Below, piece after piece: positions 21,601 to 32,341 of a stretch of DNA of 64,000 nt. The first letter of the stretch is position 1, and every line of letters begins with the position of its first letter. This DNA comes from Eutreptiella sp. 'Long Island Sound 2002' (taxonomy: Eukaryota; Euglenozoa; Euglenophyceae; Eutreptiales; Eutreptiaceae). Location of the stretch: contig OZ038385.1 in the NCBI GenBank assembly GCA_964036045.1, positions 60,421,919 through 60,485,918 on the forward strand. The letters are read 5' to 3'. Both the position numbers and the translations under genes were made by a program. The notes under the pieces are model-generated. The model made no database searches. It was not told the origin of the DNA and worked only from the letters and a program-made list of their open reading frames with translations.

Positions 21601-24055
21601 TCACCTTCGAAACATACCTTGCCCTCCCCCCCATACATTGAGCCATACATCCGCACGGGTTGATTCACAGGACTCAGAGGATGCCTTCCACAAGGAAGTG
21701 GCATCAACTGAAATGACAACAATGGCAACGCCACTAGGGGGGGGTTTCCCAATAACTCGTGCCATAGATATTGCATTTTGCAGAATTGACTGCAAAGGCA
21801 CATGGGCAGCGGCCCTATTGCGGCCTGTGGTAGACTTTACAATGGTTGCTTGGGGAAAGTAGGGCATGACCCGTTGCCAAACGGTCCTTAGGTCCGGTCG
21901 GGTACAACGGCGGGGCATTCACAAAAGGGCCCGCTGGGAAGATGCATGCTGCGTGCCATGCGTAGCATGCTCAGGGCCTCATGCTCCTGAGCTATGAATG
22001 CAAGATGGCCACCAAGTGGGCTACACAGGGCAGTGCACGACCCACCACTTAAACAAACTTCTCCTTTGGTGTTGGTGCCACACACAATGTTGGGATCCCC
22101 CAATAGAACTCGCACCAGCCGCTGAACAGCCTTCAACCGCCGCTGCCGGGCCTTGGGGCACTGCAAATCGGTGTACCGCCACAGGTTAGTTGAGTTCAGA
22201 GCCCTCAGGGCCTCATTAACTGTATTATCCATGAAAAATAAGAGGGCCTGGGCAGGAAATGAGGGAGGGTTTTGAAGCAAGGGCCCAAAAAACACACGCG
22301 ATAACCAACGCGATAACCCCCGCGGTAACTAGGTTATCGCGCGATAACCCCCGCGATAACCCCCCGCGATAACTAGTTAGAGCGCGATAACCCAGCGCGA
22401 TAACTAGTTAGAGCACCTAGTTAGGGCGCGATAACTACCGCGATAACTAGTTGGAGCAGAGGTTAGTGCGCACTAACTGGAGGGGTTAGAGACCCCATAC
22501 TACTCACGCTCCCACTCCCTTGTGGGGCAAAGGGAGTGCATGGGGAGCTTGGTTTCGGGGTCGTCGGTGCATACCCGGCGGGTGTTGTGGGTGAGGGGTT
22601 GGAGGAACCAACCATCCGACTTCCCCTTCCCCTTACCAGGTTGGATCCTTACCTTCTGGACACTAATCATGAGGGGGTTGTGGGCCGGGTTTGTCCTTCC
22701 CCCTCCCACCCCCCACCTCCACCACCTCCTCCACTTCCTCCTCCACTTCCTCCTCTTCCTCCTGACCCACATAAAGAGTCGTCTTCGTCCCCGCACCCTT
22801 CTCAGTATGAGCGGTGACAGACTCCACCACCGCGTCCACATCCTCGGGATGAAGCTGGATCAAAAATCCAGCAACCCCTGGATTTACCTCTAGCAACTCG
22901 AAGATGTAGTTGATGAGAACTAGGGGGTCTTTCTCGTCGGCCATGAAGGGGGACTTATGGACGATGAGTCCAAAGTCCACACCATGTTAGAAACGACTCG
23001 CCACAGGGCGCCTCACATTGATGTCACCCATCGTAAACCCCTCGGGACCGCCAAGCCGACGGACCCAAAGGAGCTTTTGATGGTGCTCGCACCAAGCGTG
23101 GGCAGCTGCAAGGGCCGTTGTGGATTATTTGAGAGCTAAAGCAAAGAGGGGAAACAAGGAACCACAGAAAATGAAGCGCGACAACCTACGCGATAACTCG
23201 CGCGATAACTAGTTATCGCGCGATAACCCCTGCGATAACCCACGCCATAACTAGTGCTCTGACCCCGTTCTAACCCCGTTCTAACTAGTTGGAGCACAAA
23301 AAGACCAAATCGCAAAAAGTGCAAAACGGGCAATACCGAGCAAACGAGACATGCAAGGCACATTGTTGCATCATAGTGCACCCATGTAACATGTGAAATT
23401 CCAGGTTCCAACCATATTAACAACACCCAAAATCGGGGGGGTTCCGCACCACGCCCTAGAACAGCGCATCCCAATGCCAATGCCAATGTCAAGGGTCAAT
23501 GCAGGCAAAGCCACAAACTTGGATCCTGTGTGGGCCACGGGTGTTGGCTGTCCACTCATGTCGTCAATCCACATCCTATCAGGCTCAGTGGTGAGGCTGT
23601 GCAGAGCGGATGTCCTATGCATGTCCTCCTTTTCAACCATCCTAATGTTGTAGTGTTGTGACTTTTTCCCCTTAGCACTATGGATGTTCAACGCCCCATC
23701 AGCCGCCACATCACCATAATTCTGCCTCTGACCCACCTTGTCCGGCAGCGATTCCTCCAAACCTTCCAACAAATCATCCATATCAGGAACGGGGAGGGCA
23801 ACGCTAAAGGCGGCGAGGTGGGGGTTGTGATTGTATGTGGCCCCAAGGAAGTTGGTGAGGGCACGGGCTTGTTTGAGGGCAAGGGAGCGTCGCGCCACTG
23901 TGATGCGGCCAAACATGGTGCCGGGATCAAAATGCGGAAGTGTCCGCAAATCATCGATGGGGCAGACCTGGGTAGTACTGCCTTGGGGGCCATGGAAAAT
24001 CCCTTGCCCAACCTGCTGGCGGCATGTGTCCACCTTATCTTGCAGGAGGTCCTAG
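21601..24055 (-). CDS. Gene D, multi-exon, unrecognised
   Basis: Three coding blocks on the minus strand. Block 1, about 24055-23371, has CPIDDLRTLPHFDPGTMFGR, TNFLGATYNHNPHLAAFSV and DRMWIDDMSGQPTPVAHTGS. Block 2, about 22985-22500, has MADEKDPLVLINYIFELLEV, a Glu/Val-rich run, then KGKGKSDGWFLQPLTHNTRR and TDDPETKLPMHSLCPTREWE. Block 3, about 22295-21601, has NTVNEALRALNSTNLWRYTD and KSTTGRNRAAAHVPLQSILQ. Exon junctions were not fixed. The two gaps (23150-23360 and 22310-22495) are filled with copies of CGCGATAAC / TAGTTATCGCG, as other elements' introns are filled with theirs, so D is probably also transposon-borne. I recognise no domain and found no terminal repeats. Confidence 0.55.
22310..22475. 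repeat. GCGATAAC motif array in a gene D intron
   Basis: About ten copies of GCGATAAC or its complement GTTATCGC, many joined as CGCGATAACTAGTTATCGC-type palindromes. A second, shorter array lies at 23180-23290 in the other gap. Variants such as AACTAGTTGGAGC also recur. Absent from the flanking elements. Confidence 0.8.
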
Positions 24056-24114
24056 GCGGCGGACATTGTGAAAAAGGAGATCCCCCTCAGAGTAGGATGA
24101 AAGAAGCATGAAAC

Positions 24115-24506
24115 AAAGGTGACCAAAGGGAAAGATATTTGAGAAGAAAGAGGATGGCACACTGAGTGTAACTAGGCATGTGGGATTGCAGAACGCAAGT
24201 GGGAAATTATCTGGGAAACACCAACTACAAAAGGGTGCACGAAAGGGGTACGAAGGCACATCTAAGTTGTAGAAAAGGGTACGAAAGGGTGTACGAAAGG
24301 GGGTACAAATCCACCCCTTTCGTACGAAATCTATGAATGCCCCCCTGTCGCACATGGCTTTCGTACACCCTTTCGTACCCCTTTCGTAGACCCCTTCGTG
24401 CAAAAATGGATGTTGTGCCAAAAATGCTATCTTTACCCTAGGCACACGCAACAAAGAAGTAAGGGCACCAAAAGGCTTCCACATGTACCAAGTTAAAGTT
24501 AAAATA
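24115..24506. repeat. GGTACGAAAGGG motif array
   Basis: Between 24235 and 24400 there are about a dozen copies of (GG)TACGAAAGGG or its complement CCCTTTCGTAC, arranged so the left half reads in one sense and the right half in the other. The whole array can therefore fold back. No gene is supported in the interval; a 170-codon minus-strand frame across it is a by-product of the repeat. Confidence 0.7.
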
Positions 24507-24870
24507 CCCTGTGTGCGCGCAATGGTGCATTTTTTCCATAGTGCGCGCAAATTCTGAAAAATATGACCTTTGTAGCGCGCCTATTGCGCGCGCTGGACCG
24601 CGCTATATTGTCCTGTTTTTCAAAACCTGAAAATGTTTCAAAACCATGCTTTTTCCAGTGTCCTGTGTTTCTCAAAAACCCCTTGCTTTTCAAAAACATT
24701 ACCTGTTGCTCACCCATCCCAAGACACATGCAAAAAAACTTTCTGAAAGGTCTGAAAAGTGTGCAACACTACAGGTCCTCATGGGCAACAACAGTGTAGC
24801 GCGCGCAAAATATTTACAGCGCGCGCTATGGATCTGACGGCGCGCGCTATATCAGGTATAGCGCGCACTA

Positions 24871-27225
24871 TCATCCAGTGGTCTCCTTAATGTTTGTGAC
24901 CACCACTTCGGACTCCCACTGCGTCTCCCATGCTGCTCTTTGGTCTTCTGCCCCGGCTGCAGCTGGGGCTGTGTCCCCTTCTTCTTGTGCACTTGGGTCG
25001 CCTTATGGGGTTGCTCCTTCTGGTGCCTCTTCTTCTTTCGGGGCTGCTCCTTCTCCTTCTGTTGTCTCTGCTTCTTGTGGCGCGGCCGCTGGTGCCTCTT
25101 CTTCTTGTGGTGGGGTTGGTGCGTCTTCTTCTTGTGCAGCTGCTGCTGGGGCTGGTACTTCTTCTTCTTGTGCAGCTGCAGCTGGTGCTTCTGCTTGTGC
25201 CTTCTTCACGTTGGGGCCAGTCTTGCTTGCCTGGAAAGAGAAGCGCAGAGGCATAGCACGCGCAGTACACGGCATAGCACGCGCGACGAAATGCATAGCA
25301 CGAGCAATGACACCGATAGCGCGCGCTGCAGCATTACCTTTTCTGCTTTCTCCTCCTCTGCTTTCTTCCGTCTCTTCTCCTCCTCTTCCTTCTCCTTCTT
25401 GTTCCTCTTCTCTTCCTCTTCCTACTCCTTCTTCTTCCTCTTTTCCTCCTCTTCCTTCTTCTTCTTCTTTATTTCGTCCTCTTTCTTCTTGTTCTGTTCC
25501 GTTGGACGTTGGACTCTCTGTGCCGCTGCTGCCATCAGCTGCTGCTCGGCGGTCTTCTGGGCAAGGACCTTGCCAGGCGGGTGGGGGGGCTTAGCGGAGT
25601 GGGAGGCGGAGATGGCTGGTGGTAGGTGGCTTGTGGCTGGTGGCTCCTCGGTACGCTTCTTCTTCTGCCTTGGGGCTGTCACGGGTTCCTCTGCCGGCAT
25701 GGCAAAGGCGTCGGCCCAGTCCACCTCCAGCTCCTCCATCTCCCGCTTAGCCCGGGCCAGCACCGGGGAGGGGCCTTGCTCCTTCCGTCCGTCAACCCAC
25801 TCGGCCGCATGCTTGGACTGCCCGGCAATGTCCGCGGGCACGCTGATCATCAACGGCCCTCTGCGGGATCCCAGGCACAGGAGCTGCTCAAAGCTGCCCA
25901 CCTACGTGAAAACAAGACAGACGATGGGGCCGTAGCGCGCGCAAACGGTCAAATCGCGCGTGCTACGGCAAATGAAGCGCGCGCAACAATGTCGGCAGCG
26001 CGCGCAATGGCAAACATAGCGCGTACTTGTTGTTGTTGTTGTTGTGGTCCTTGCAGTTGCTGTTGGGCCATCATCTGCTGCTGGGCCATCTGCTCCCGCT
26101 GCTGCTGCTGAAGCATGGAGTGTCCCACAGTAAGGGGGTCAGATACCAGCTTGATCCTACTAGTTTTGCCCGACTTTTGCCCCCTTTTTGGTTTAGATAC
26201 AATGTGATGTGGGTCAAAATGCATTCGTCACACCCAAATTGAGGGGGTATAGGGAGTGAGACACCATCTCCCACAAAAAGTGCTGCATAGTAAGGGGGGG
26301 CTCACATAAGGATACCTTACTATGCACCCCCTTACTGCGGGACACCCCGCAATGTTGCAGTGTTGCCTGCTGGACTGCTGCCTGCTGTTGGAGCTGCCGC
26401 TGTTGCTGCACTTGCTGCTGCTGCGGCTGCTCCTCGTCCTTGACCGCCGTGGTTTTGACTTTGGCGCCGGTTGCAAGTGCCCTTGCTGCACTGGCTCCTT
26501 TCTTGGCTGACCCCCGCAGCAAACTGGCCCCCGCACTTCTCACCGAGGCACACTCGTTCTTGAAGGCCATTGCCCCCGCGTCCGTCGCATTGATAAAGCT
26601 CAGTGGATCCTTGTTGAAGTAGAAGTGGTGGACGGTCTTTGCGGTGGCACCCGGAGGCGTGTGAGTCTGAACGTGACCCAACCCATAACTTGCCCAGCAC
26701 CAAAACAGCAGCTCGTACTTCTCCACCTTGCAGTGTCCACAGGCAGCTTGTCCTTCTTGGGTTGGCACGGAGGGGTTCAACAGGTTCGCCAGACTGCACC
26801 AGTTGCCAGTAATGAATTCTCTCGTCATGCCAGCAGGGTTTCACAGTGAGTCAGCTCGTAACGGGGACTGCGGCGCGGGCCACAAATTAAGGCTGCGTTG
26901 GGGAGAACTGGGTCAGCTGCTGGGACAGCGTCTGCGGAAAACAAGACAAACGGCGTTAACAAGGACGCGCAACGAGGACTTGCGTAGTGCGCACAACGAG
27001 ACAGGTAGCACGCACAACAAGAGCGTAGCACGCGCAACCGAAACAGTAGTGCGCACGGCAAGAAACCTGTGGTTGCATGCTCCACGGCGTCGTCGACGGC
27101 TGCTGCAGTCCCGGTTGTACAGCTGCATGTGGCGGTGGCGGCGGCGCCGCAGCAGCTGGTGTTGCCGCTGCAGCAGTTGTCGGCGGTGCTGCAGGAGGCG
27201 AATACCCCCAGCCCGCGGGTTGCAT
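24871..27225 (-). pseudogene. Fa gene of F1, with internal deletion and MITE insertion
   Basis: Start MQPAGWGYSPPAAPPT (ATG 27225), end TGA 24871. Pieces in order: Pro/Ala-rich exon 1; motif-filled intron; a part homologous to F3 with TPPGATAKTVHHFYF and ATDAGAMAFKNECASVRSAG; a Gln-rich stretch broken by a 232-bp insertion (26117-26348); an exon with SVPADIAGQSKHAAEW and EELEVDWADAFAMPAEE; a Lys/Glu-rich run; an intron at about 25338-25231; and a repetitive Ala/Pro/Glu tail. Compared with F3, about 700 bp coding for the PRWIIYC and DDWSEFMPSCQVF region are missing. The region after exon 1 is also shortened. Function unknown. Confidence 0.6.
26117..26348. mobile_element. Short TIR element (MITE-like, 232 bp) inside Fa of F1
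   Basis: The ends GGAGTGTCCCACAGTAAG and CTTACTGCGGGACACCCC are inverted repeats of about 20 bp with two mismatches. F2 (about 39945) and F3 lack the insert at this Gln-codon stretch. It contains an inner palindrome (about 26285-26335, around AGTAAGGGGGGCTCACATAA and its partner). The target duplication is not clear. No coding. Confidence 0.7.
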
Positions 27226-27522
27226 GGGCAAGAGGGTTACATTAAAGTACCCCTGTTCCAGCAGTAATACAAAAAGGAAAACGCAGTAACAAAAAAATAG
27301 AAACCGACAAAAAAAAACGGACAGAAAAGCAACAAATCTCTGAGTCTGTCAATGCATTCGCAATTGGAGCCAAATCTGAAGTGTGTGGTCATAGCACGCT
27401 ACTTCTGATTGTATATCGCCATTTCAAGGGTTCCGGCGCTTGAAAACAGCATAGCGCGCGCGATACTGGCATTGCGCGCACTAGATAACATGTAGCGCGT
27501 GCTAAACAACAAATAGCGCGCG

Positions 27523-28340
27523 CTACCACAGTTCCTCATCCGCAAAATATGCCCGAACGTCGTCGGCCAATTTTTGTGCATTGCACAGGTTGCTTCTGGA
27601 GGTCCCGTTCCACCTTGGTACTTCAAAGTACAGGAACAGACGCTCACTAACCTGCCTCAGCATCTTAATGCGGCGCGACACTAGTCTTCCTGCCCCCCCA
27701 CCTCTATCACAAGAAGAGGACCAAATGTCCTTCAGCACCCTGTTGCTCCCTTCCAAAAGATCCCCCGAAAACTACCTGCCATCCAATGTGTAGTGACACC
27801 CGACAACCGACGCAGCCAAGGGCTATCCCCACCGCAGAAAATCCTGCAGCGTCTGGATGCACCCCGGATGGGAACCACACCACTGTCAATGGCACTCTGG
27901 AGAAAAGCAAGATTGTTAGCCCAGACCTCGGACAACACAGAGGTGGATTTCTCACCACAAAGGGCGACGTTAACAGTCCAGTGGTAGGACAACGTCCTTG
28001 CCAAGTGACCATGGTTGGCAAAGGAAATGGACATCTGGCACCACGATTCCCCCCCACAAGGCAACCCATCCCCCCTCACAATGATCCACAGCTCTCCTTG
28101 GCACTCCCTGGGGTATTGGAGGTTAGAAACAATGGAATCAATTTAAAATTAAATTAAATTTAAAAGGAAAATATATAGTCGAAAAAGTGCTGCAGGGGCC
28201 ACTGTGAAAAGACCGTGACGCCATCTGTGTGCACGTCAACCTCTAAATGCTGCCTACTTGCAAGCTGGTTCCATTCTGTGGCGAAACTAGCATAGGACGG
28301 TAGAGAAAAAAGGTGTGTGGGGACCTGACTTCGGGTCCAA
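27523..28340 (-). pseudogene. Fb gene of F1, partial
   Basis: The minus strand contains the SLPSYASFATEWNQLASRQH segment (28330-28240), an AT tract (28140-28165) absent from F3, then WCQMSISFANHGHLARTLSY and RRLSGVTTHWMAGS (28060-27770). It then departs from the inverted copy and ends with LRQVSERLFLYFEVPRWNG..AYFADEELW and TAG. Exon 1 of Fb is missing because F1 stops at 28520. Relative to the inverted copy (30469-30868) the middle-to-C-terminal part differs, so deletion or template switching has occurred. Confidence 0.55.
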
Positions 28341-28708
28341 GTAATCAAATCTTCGTACCTGAGGAAAATAGCGCGCGCAACGTGAGAACGTAGCGCGCGC
28401 AGAAGTCAACGAAGCGCGTGCTATGAGCGGAAGTGCGCGCAGTGTCACATGCAAAGCGCGCGCAATGATACCTTCTTCTCGGAATCTTCAGGAGCAGGAC
28501 CAAGTCCACCACCGACAGGGCCCTGCGTGCGCGCTACAGGGTATTGCCACGCAATGGCTCAGTGCACACTACAAAGACATAGTGCGTGTCATAGCGTGCG
28601 CTATGGCTCGGGGGCTTGGGTTTGTAACCCCATGTCCTAATAAGCAGGGCAAAAACGCCTATTTCTCTAAAGTTTCAGATGCTTCCGGCACCGCAAGTGA
28701 CGTTGCCA

Positions 28709-30868
28709 ATGTCAGGAAAGATTGCAAACATTTTGGGCCCCCACTATGGGCCGGTGGTCCTTGTGGAAGAACGAGGACCTTTTGGCGGACCTAGTTGAGT
28801 TTTTTTGCTCAGGGTCTGCCGTCCAACGGTCTTTGTGGGCCAAGTTGGAAAAAAGGGTCCCCGTGTCTGAAGCAGAGAAGAGGCGTCGCAAGACCGAGGC
28901 TGCCAACGCCGTCACACCTCTGTCGGTGGTGGACTTGGTCCTGCTACCGAAGATTCCAAGAAGAAGGTATTATTGCGCGCGCTTTGCATGACATGTGACA
29001 TTGCGCGCACTTCCGCTCATAGCACGCGCTTCGTTGACTTCTGCGCGCGCTACGTTCTCACGTTGCGCGCGCTTTTTTCCTCAGGTACAAAGATTTGATT
29101 ACTTGGACCAGAAGTAAGGTCTGTAACTACGAAGCCAAGGGACATTCGCCAACTTGCTTCGGAATGCAGCCAAATCATGGCGGGTGTCTAATATGTTGTT
29201 ACACTGGCTACCTAGGGATTTTTTCCTCCTTTTGGTGTAAATTAAATGGAAACTTTTTACCCTGAAAAACCCCGGGTTTCATGCCCCTCTCGTGCTGAAA
29301 ACACTCCTACACGGTGAAAAAGTCCCAAAGTTGGCTTCCCGGGCCTTGGCTGGCCCAAATTCACAAGTTGGCGCGCGCCAACTCCAGAGTTGGCGCGCCG
29401 AATCCGGACTTGGCGCGCCAAAACTGTCAAGGTGGCGCGCCGAAACTGTCAAGTTGGCGCGCGCCAAGTGTCCCCCCGCCGATCCAACTGTTGGGCGCGC
29501 GCGACCGGGCTGTTGGCGCGCGCCACAGCCGGACTTGGCGGACGCCAAGTTGACAGTTTTGGCGCGCCAAGTCCCGATTTGGCGCGCCAGCTCCGGAATT
29601 TTGGCGCACCAACTTGCGACTTGGCGCGCCAACTTGTGAAAAAACTTTTACTTGGCTTCCAAAAAGTTGGCTTCGACCCAAAAAACCGACATATTGCAAA
29701 ATAACAACAAAGCAACGCAACCATAAGCTGTAAAATATAGATAGTTCCTCACGTTTCATGCACAAGTTGTAGCAACAACACAGTGCACAAGTACAAGCAA
29801 ATTGAATGCTCTCGACATGGAGTTGACCAAGAGTTGGCGAATGTACAGTATTAATATCAGGGGTTGGCTTCGTAGTTACATCCCCACACACCTTTTTTCT
29901 CTACCGTCCTATGCTAGTTTCGCCACAGAATGGAACCAGCTTGCAAGTAGGCAGCATTTAGAGGTTGACGTGCACACAGATGGCGTCACGGTCTTTTCGC
30001 AGTGGCCCCTGCAGTACTTTTTCGACTATATATTTTCCTTTTAAATTTAATTTAATTTTAAATTGATTCCATTGTTTCTAACCTCCAATACCCCAGGGAG
30101 TGCCAAGGAGAGCTGTGGATCATTGTGAGGGGGGATGGGTTGCCTTGTGGGGGGGAATCGTGGTGCCAGATGTCCATTTCCTTTGCCAACCATGGTCACT
30201 TGGCAAGGACGTTGTCCTACCACCGGACTGTTAACGTCGCCCTTTGTGGTGAGAAGTCCACCTCTGTGTTGTCCGAGGTCTGGGCTAACAATCTTGCTTT
30301 TCTCCAGAGTGCCATTGACAGTGGTGTGGTTCCCATCCGGGGTGCATCCAGACGCTGCAGGATTTTCTGCGGTGGGGATAGCCCTTGGCTGCGTCGGTTG
30401 TCGGGTGTCACTACACATTGGATGGCAGGTAGTCTGTTCACTTACATGACGTGGTGCAAGTCCACTGCAACATGGTTGCAACATGATGTGGATAGAACCA
30501 CCGAGCGAGATGAGCAGTTGCTAGGGCTCATTGCACGTGGGGCCAAGTGCAGGCCCATGGATATATTTGGTGTTGTCCGGAGCAGGTTGTTAAAGGTGCC
30601 TCTGAGGAGGCGTCACCTCATACCATGTGTTCTGCACCTTCTGATTTTTGTAGGGAGGGAGGTCACTGCCTTGGTACGCAGATTGGCCAAGTCTGTGTGT
30701 CCTAGGACTAGGGTCTCTGTTCAGGCTATTCTTCACAGGTCGGGTTGTCACATAGCACTACAGGGGACGGCAGAGCGAGATGGGGAAGAGACTTGGTGCC
30801 TTATTAAGGTTTGGGAGGAACTGGCCCCCCTCGACATGAGGATGCACACAGCAGTGGTTGTTTTATAG
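28709..30868 (+). pseudogene. Fb, the longest version, interrupted by element G
   Basis: Exon 1 is about 28709-28966, with KNEDLLADLVEFFCSGSAVQ and a frameshift just after the start relative to F3. A motif-filled intron runs to the acceptor TTTTCCTCAG at about 29090. Exon 2 is split by G and resumes at 29882: YASFATEWNQLASRQH, HTDGVTVFSQWPLQYF, a TAA in an AT-rich insert at 30042, then from 30125 ESWCQMSISFANHGHLARTL, WLRRLSGVTTHWMAGSLF, GAKCRPMDIFGVVRSRLLKV and IPCVLHLLIFVGREVTALVR. It ends HTAVVVL at a TAG that is the first three bases of a TAGCGCGCGCTA motif copy. Only this copy keeps the last 130 residues. It is the best candidate for the F transposase, but no superfamily motif is certain. 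Confidence 0.55.
29122..29880. mobile_element. Element G, 759 bp, non-autonomous, full of TTGGCGCGCCAA
   Basis: TIR TGTAACTACGAAGCCAA at the left and TTGGCTTCGTAGTTACA at the right. TC on both sides (29120-29121, 29881-29882) against a single TC in the F sequence (compare 28325) gives a 2-bp duplication. Between 29365 and 29635 there are about twelve copies of GGCGCGCC-type palindromes in TTGGCGCGCCAA context; the TIR itself contains TTGGC. No convincing gene. It interrupts Fb exon 2. Confidence 0.85.
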
Positions 30869-30937
30869 CGCGCGCTACATGCTATCTAGTGCGCGCAATG
30901 ACCACTATGGCGCGCGATATGCTGTTTTCAAACCGAG

Positions 30938-31468
30938 GTTACACATCACATTTGGGTTACATATGAAAATTTTTATGTTGATTTGAATAGGGGGTATTTG
31001 CAAATTACCCTGCCGGTGACCCACTCCCGTAGTGTAGGTCAAGAAGGCTTTTTTGTTTTAGGTTTTTTTTCAGGTCGTCGACGCGTGTGTCACCCGGTGT
31101 GTAAACCCTAGTGTTAGCGCACACTCATTTTCCCTTTGCTAGGGGCGGTTACACAGGGATGTCGCCGGTTACACCAACGGTTACACGTTGCCGTCTAATT
31201 TCCTTTTCGTTCTTGGGTTCCAAGGTTTTTATAAAATGCCGTTGCCCCCAGTCCCCAAGAAGTTCAAGCAGTAGCTGTCGGCGAACGCTGTGTTCTCGTC
31301 GTGCAGTTGGTCACATGTTGCGACGCCCATGACAAGGCCGCGATTGTCCTTATGGTATGTGTTTTGCATTTGGTGTGCCACGAAGGTACCTGTACGAAAG
31401 CCCCCCTTGAGACAAGAAACCACAAGTAACCCACCTACGTGTTGAGTTGGGTCACAACCCATGAACTA
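30938..31468 (-). other. Segment with GGTTACAC motif and one coding-like exon
   Basis: GGTTACA(C) occurs about six times (30945, 30956, 31150, 31168, 31180 and complements), a motif not seen elsewhere in the window. On the minus strand 31462-31229 reads GGLLVVSCLKGGFRTGTFVA, YHKDNRGLVMGVATCDQLHD and FADSYCLNFLGTGG with normal composition, probably one exon of another element's gene. Family unknown. The rest is intron-like and T-rich. Confidence 0.45.
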
Positions 31469-31867
31469 CCCTGCGTGCGCGCTACAGGGTATTGCCGCGC
31501 GATGGGTCAGTGCGCACTACAAAGACATCGCGCGGGTCATAGCGCGCGCTATGGCACGGGGTCTTGGGTTTGTAACCCCATGTCCTAATAAGCAGGGCAA
31601 AAACGCCTATTTGTCTAAAGTTTCAGATGCTTCCGGCACCGCAAGTGACGTTAATTGTCAATGCCAGGAAAGATTGCAAACATTTTGGGCCCCCACTATG
31701 GGTGGTCCTTGTGGAAGAACGAGGACCTTTTGGCGGACCTAGTTGAGTTTTTTTGCTCAGGGTCTGCCGTCCAACGGTCTTTGTGGGCCAAGTTGGAAAA
31801 AAGGGTCCCCGTGTCTGAAGCAGAGAAGAAGCGTCGCAGGACCGAGGCTGCCAACGCCGTCACACCC
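31469..31867 (+). mobile_element. F right-end fragment, inverted, abutting F2
   Basis: 399 bp starting CCCTGCGTGCGCGCTACAGG, nearly identical to 28521-28920. It covers the start of Fb exon 1 (WKNEDLLADLVEFF in the plus sense) and stops at GTCACACC, where the left terminus of F2 begins. F2 therefore seems to have inserted into, or recombined with, an inverted F copy. Confidence 0.7.
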
Positions 31868-32261
31868 CCCTGTGTGCGCGCAATGGTGCATTTTTTCCAT
31901 AGTGCGCGCAAATTTTGAAAAATATGACCTTTTAAATTGTAGCGCGCCTATTGCGCGCGCTCCACCGCGCTATATTGTCCCGTTTTTCAAGTTTTTCAAA
32001 ACCTGAAAATGTTTCAAAACCATGCTTTTTCCAGTGTCCTGTGTTTCTCAAAAACCCCTTGCTTTTCAAAAACATTCCCTCGTTGCTCTCCCAACCCAAG
32101 AAACATGCAAAAACACTTTCGGAAAGGTCTGAAAAGTGTGCAACACTACAGTTCCTCATGGGCAACAACAGTGTAGCGCGCGCAAAATATTTACAGCGCG
32201 CGCTATGGATCTTACGGCGCGTGCTATACCGGGTATAGCGCGCACTATCATCCAGTGATCT

Positions 32262-32327
32262 CGTGTTTTGAGCTTGCTCAAAACGCTAGTTTAACTTAAT
32301 ACATCTACATTAGGCATTTGTCCGTTT
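32262..32327 (+). repeat. A1, left terminal repeat of the YR retroelement
   Basis: Begins CGTGTTTTGAGCTTGCTC (a near-palindrome GTTTTGAGC/GCTCAAAAC) and ends CATTTGTCCGTTTG. The same sequence recurs in reverse complement at 36810-36733 and, split by a nested element, at 37861-37806 plus 37252-37230. Because that part of the element has been inverted, these were direct repeats originally. Confidence 0.85.
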
Positions 32328-32341
32328 GTCTCTCATTTGCC

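Larger units (their letters stand above)
24507..28520 (-). mobile_element. F1, family F element, right end missing
   Basis: The left terminus CCCTGTGTGCGCGCAATGG (24507) and the following 380 bp match F2 (31868) and F3 (46894). It carries gene Fa (24871-27225) and part of Fb (27523-28340). At 28520 the sequence, at the point GACAGGG within Fb intron/exon DNA, switches to an inverted F right end. The last 400 bp present in F3 (51500-51892) are therefore missing. The private motif TAGCGCGCGCTA and variants fill introns and ends. Confidence 0.75.
28521..30937 (+). mobile_element. Inverted F right half, tail-to-tail with F1
   Basis: Begins with the F right terminus CCCTGCGTGCGCGCTACAGG and runs inward in the opposite orientation to F1, through Fb on the plus strand. 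It ends at about 30937 where Fa's upstream region would begin. Element G (29122-29880) is inserted in it. The junction with F1 lies at 28520/28521 (GACAGGG then CCCTG), and the other edge at 30937 shows no terminal repeat. This suggests a truncated or rearranged copy. Confidence 0.7.
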
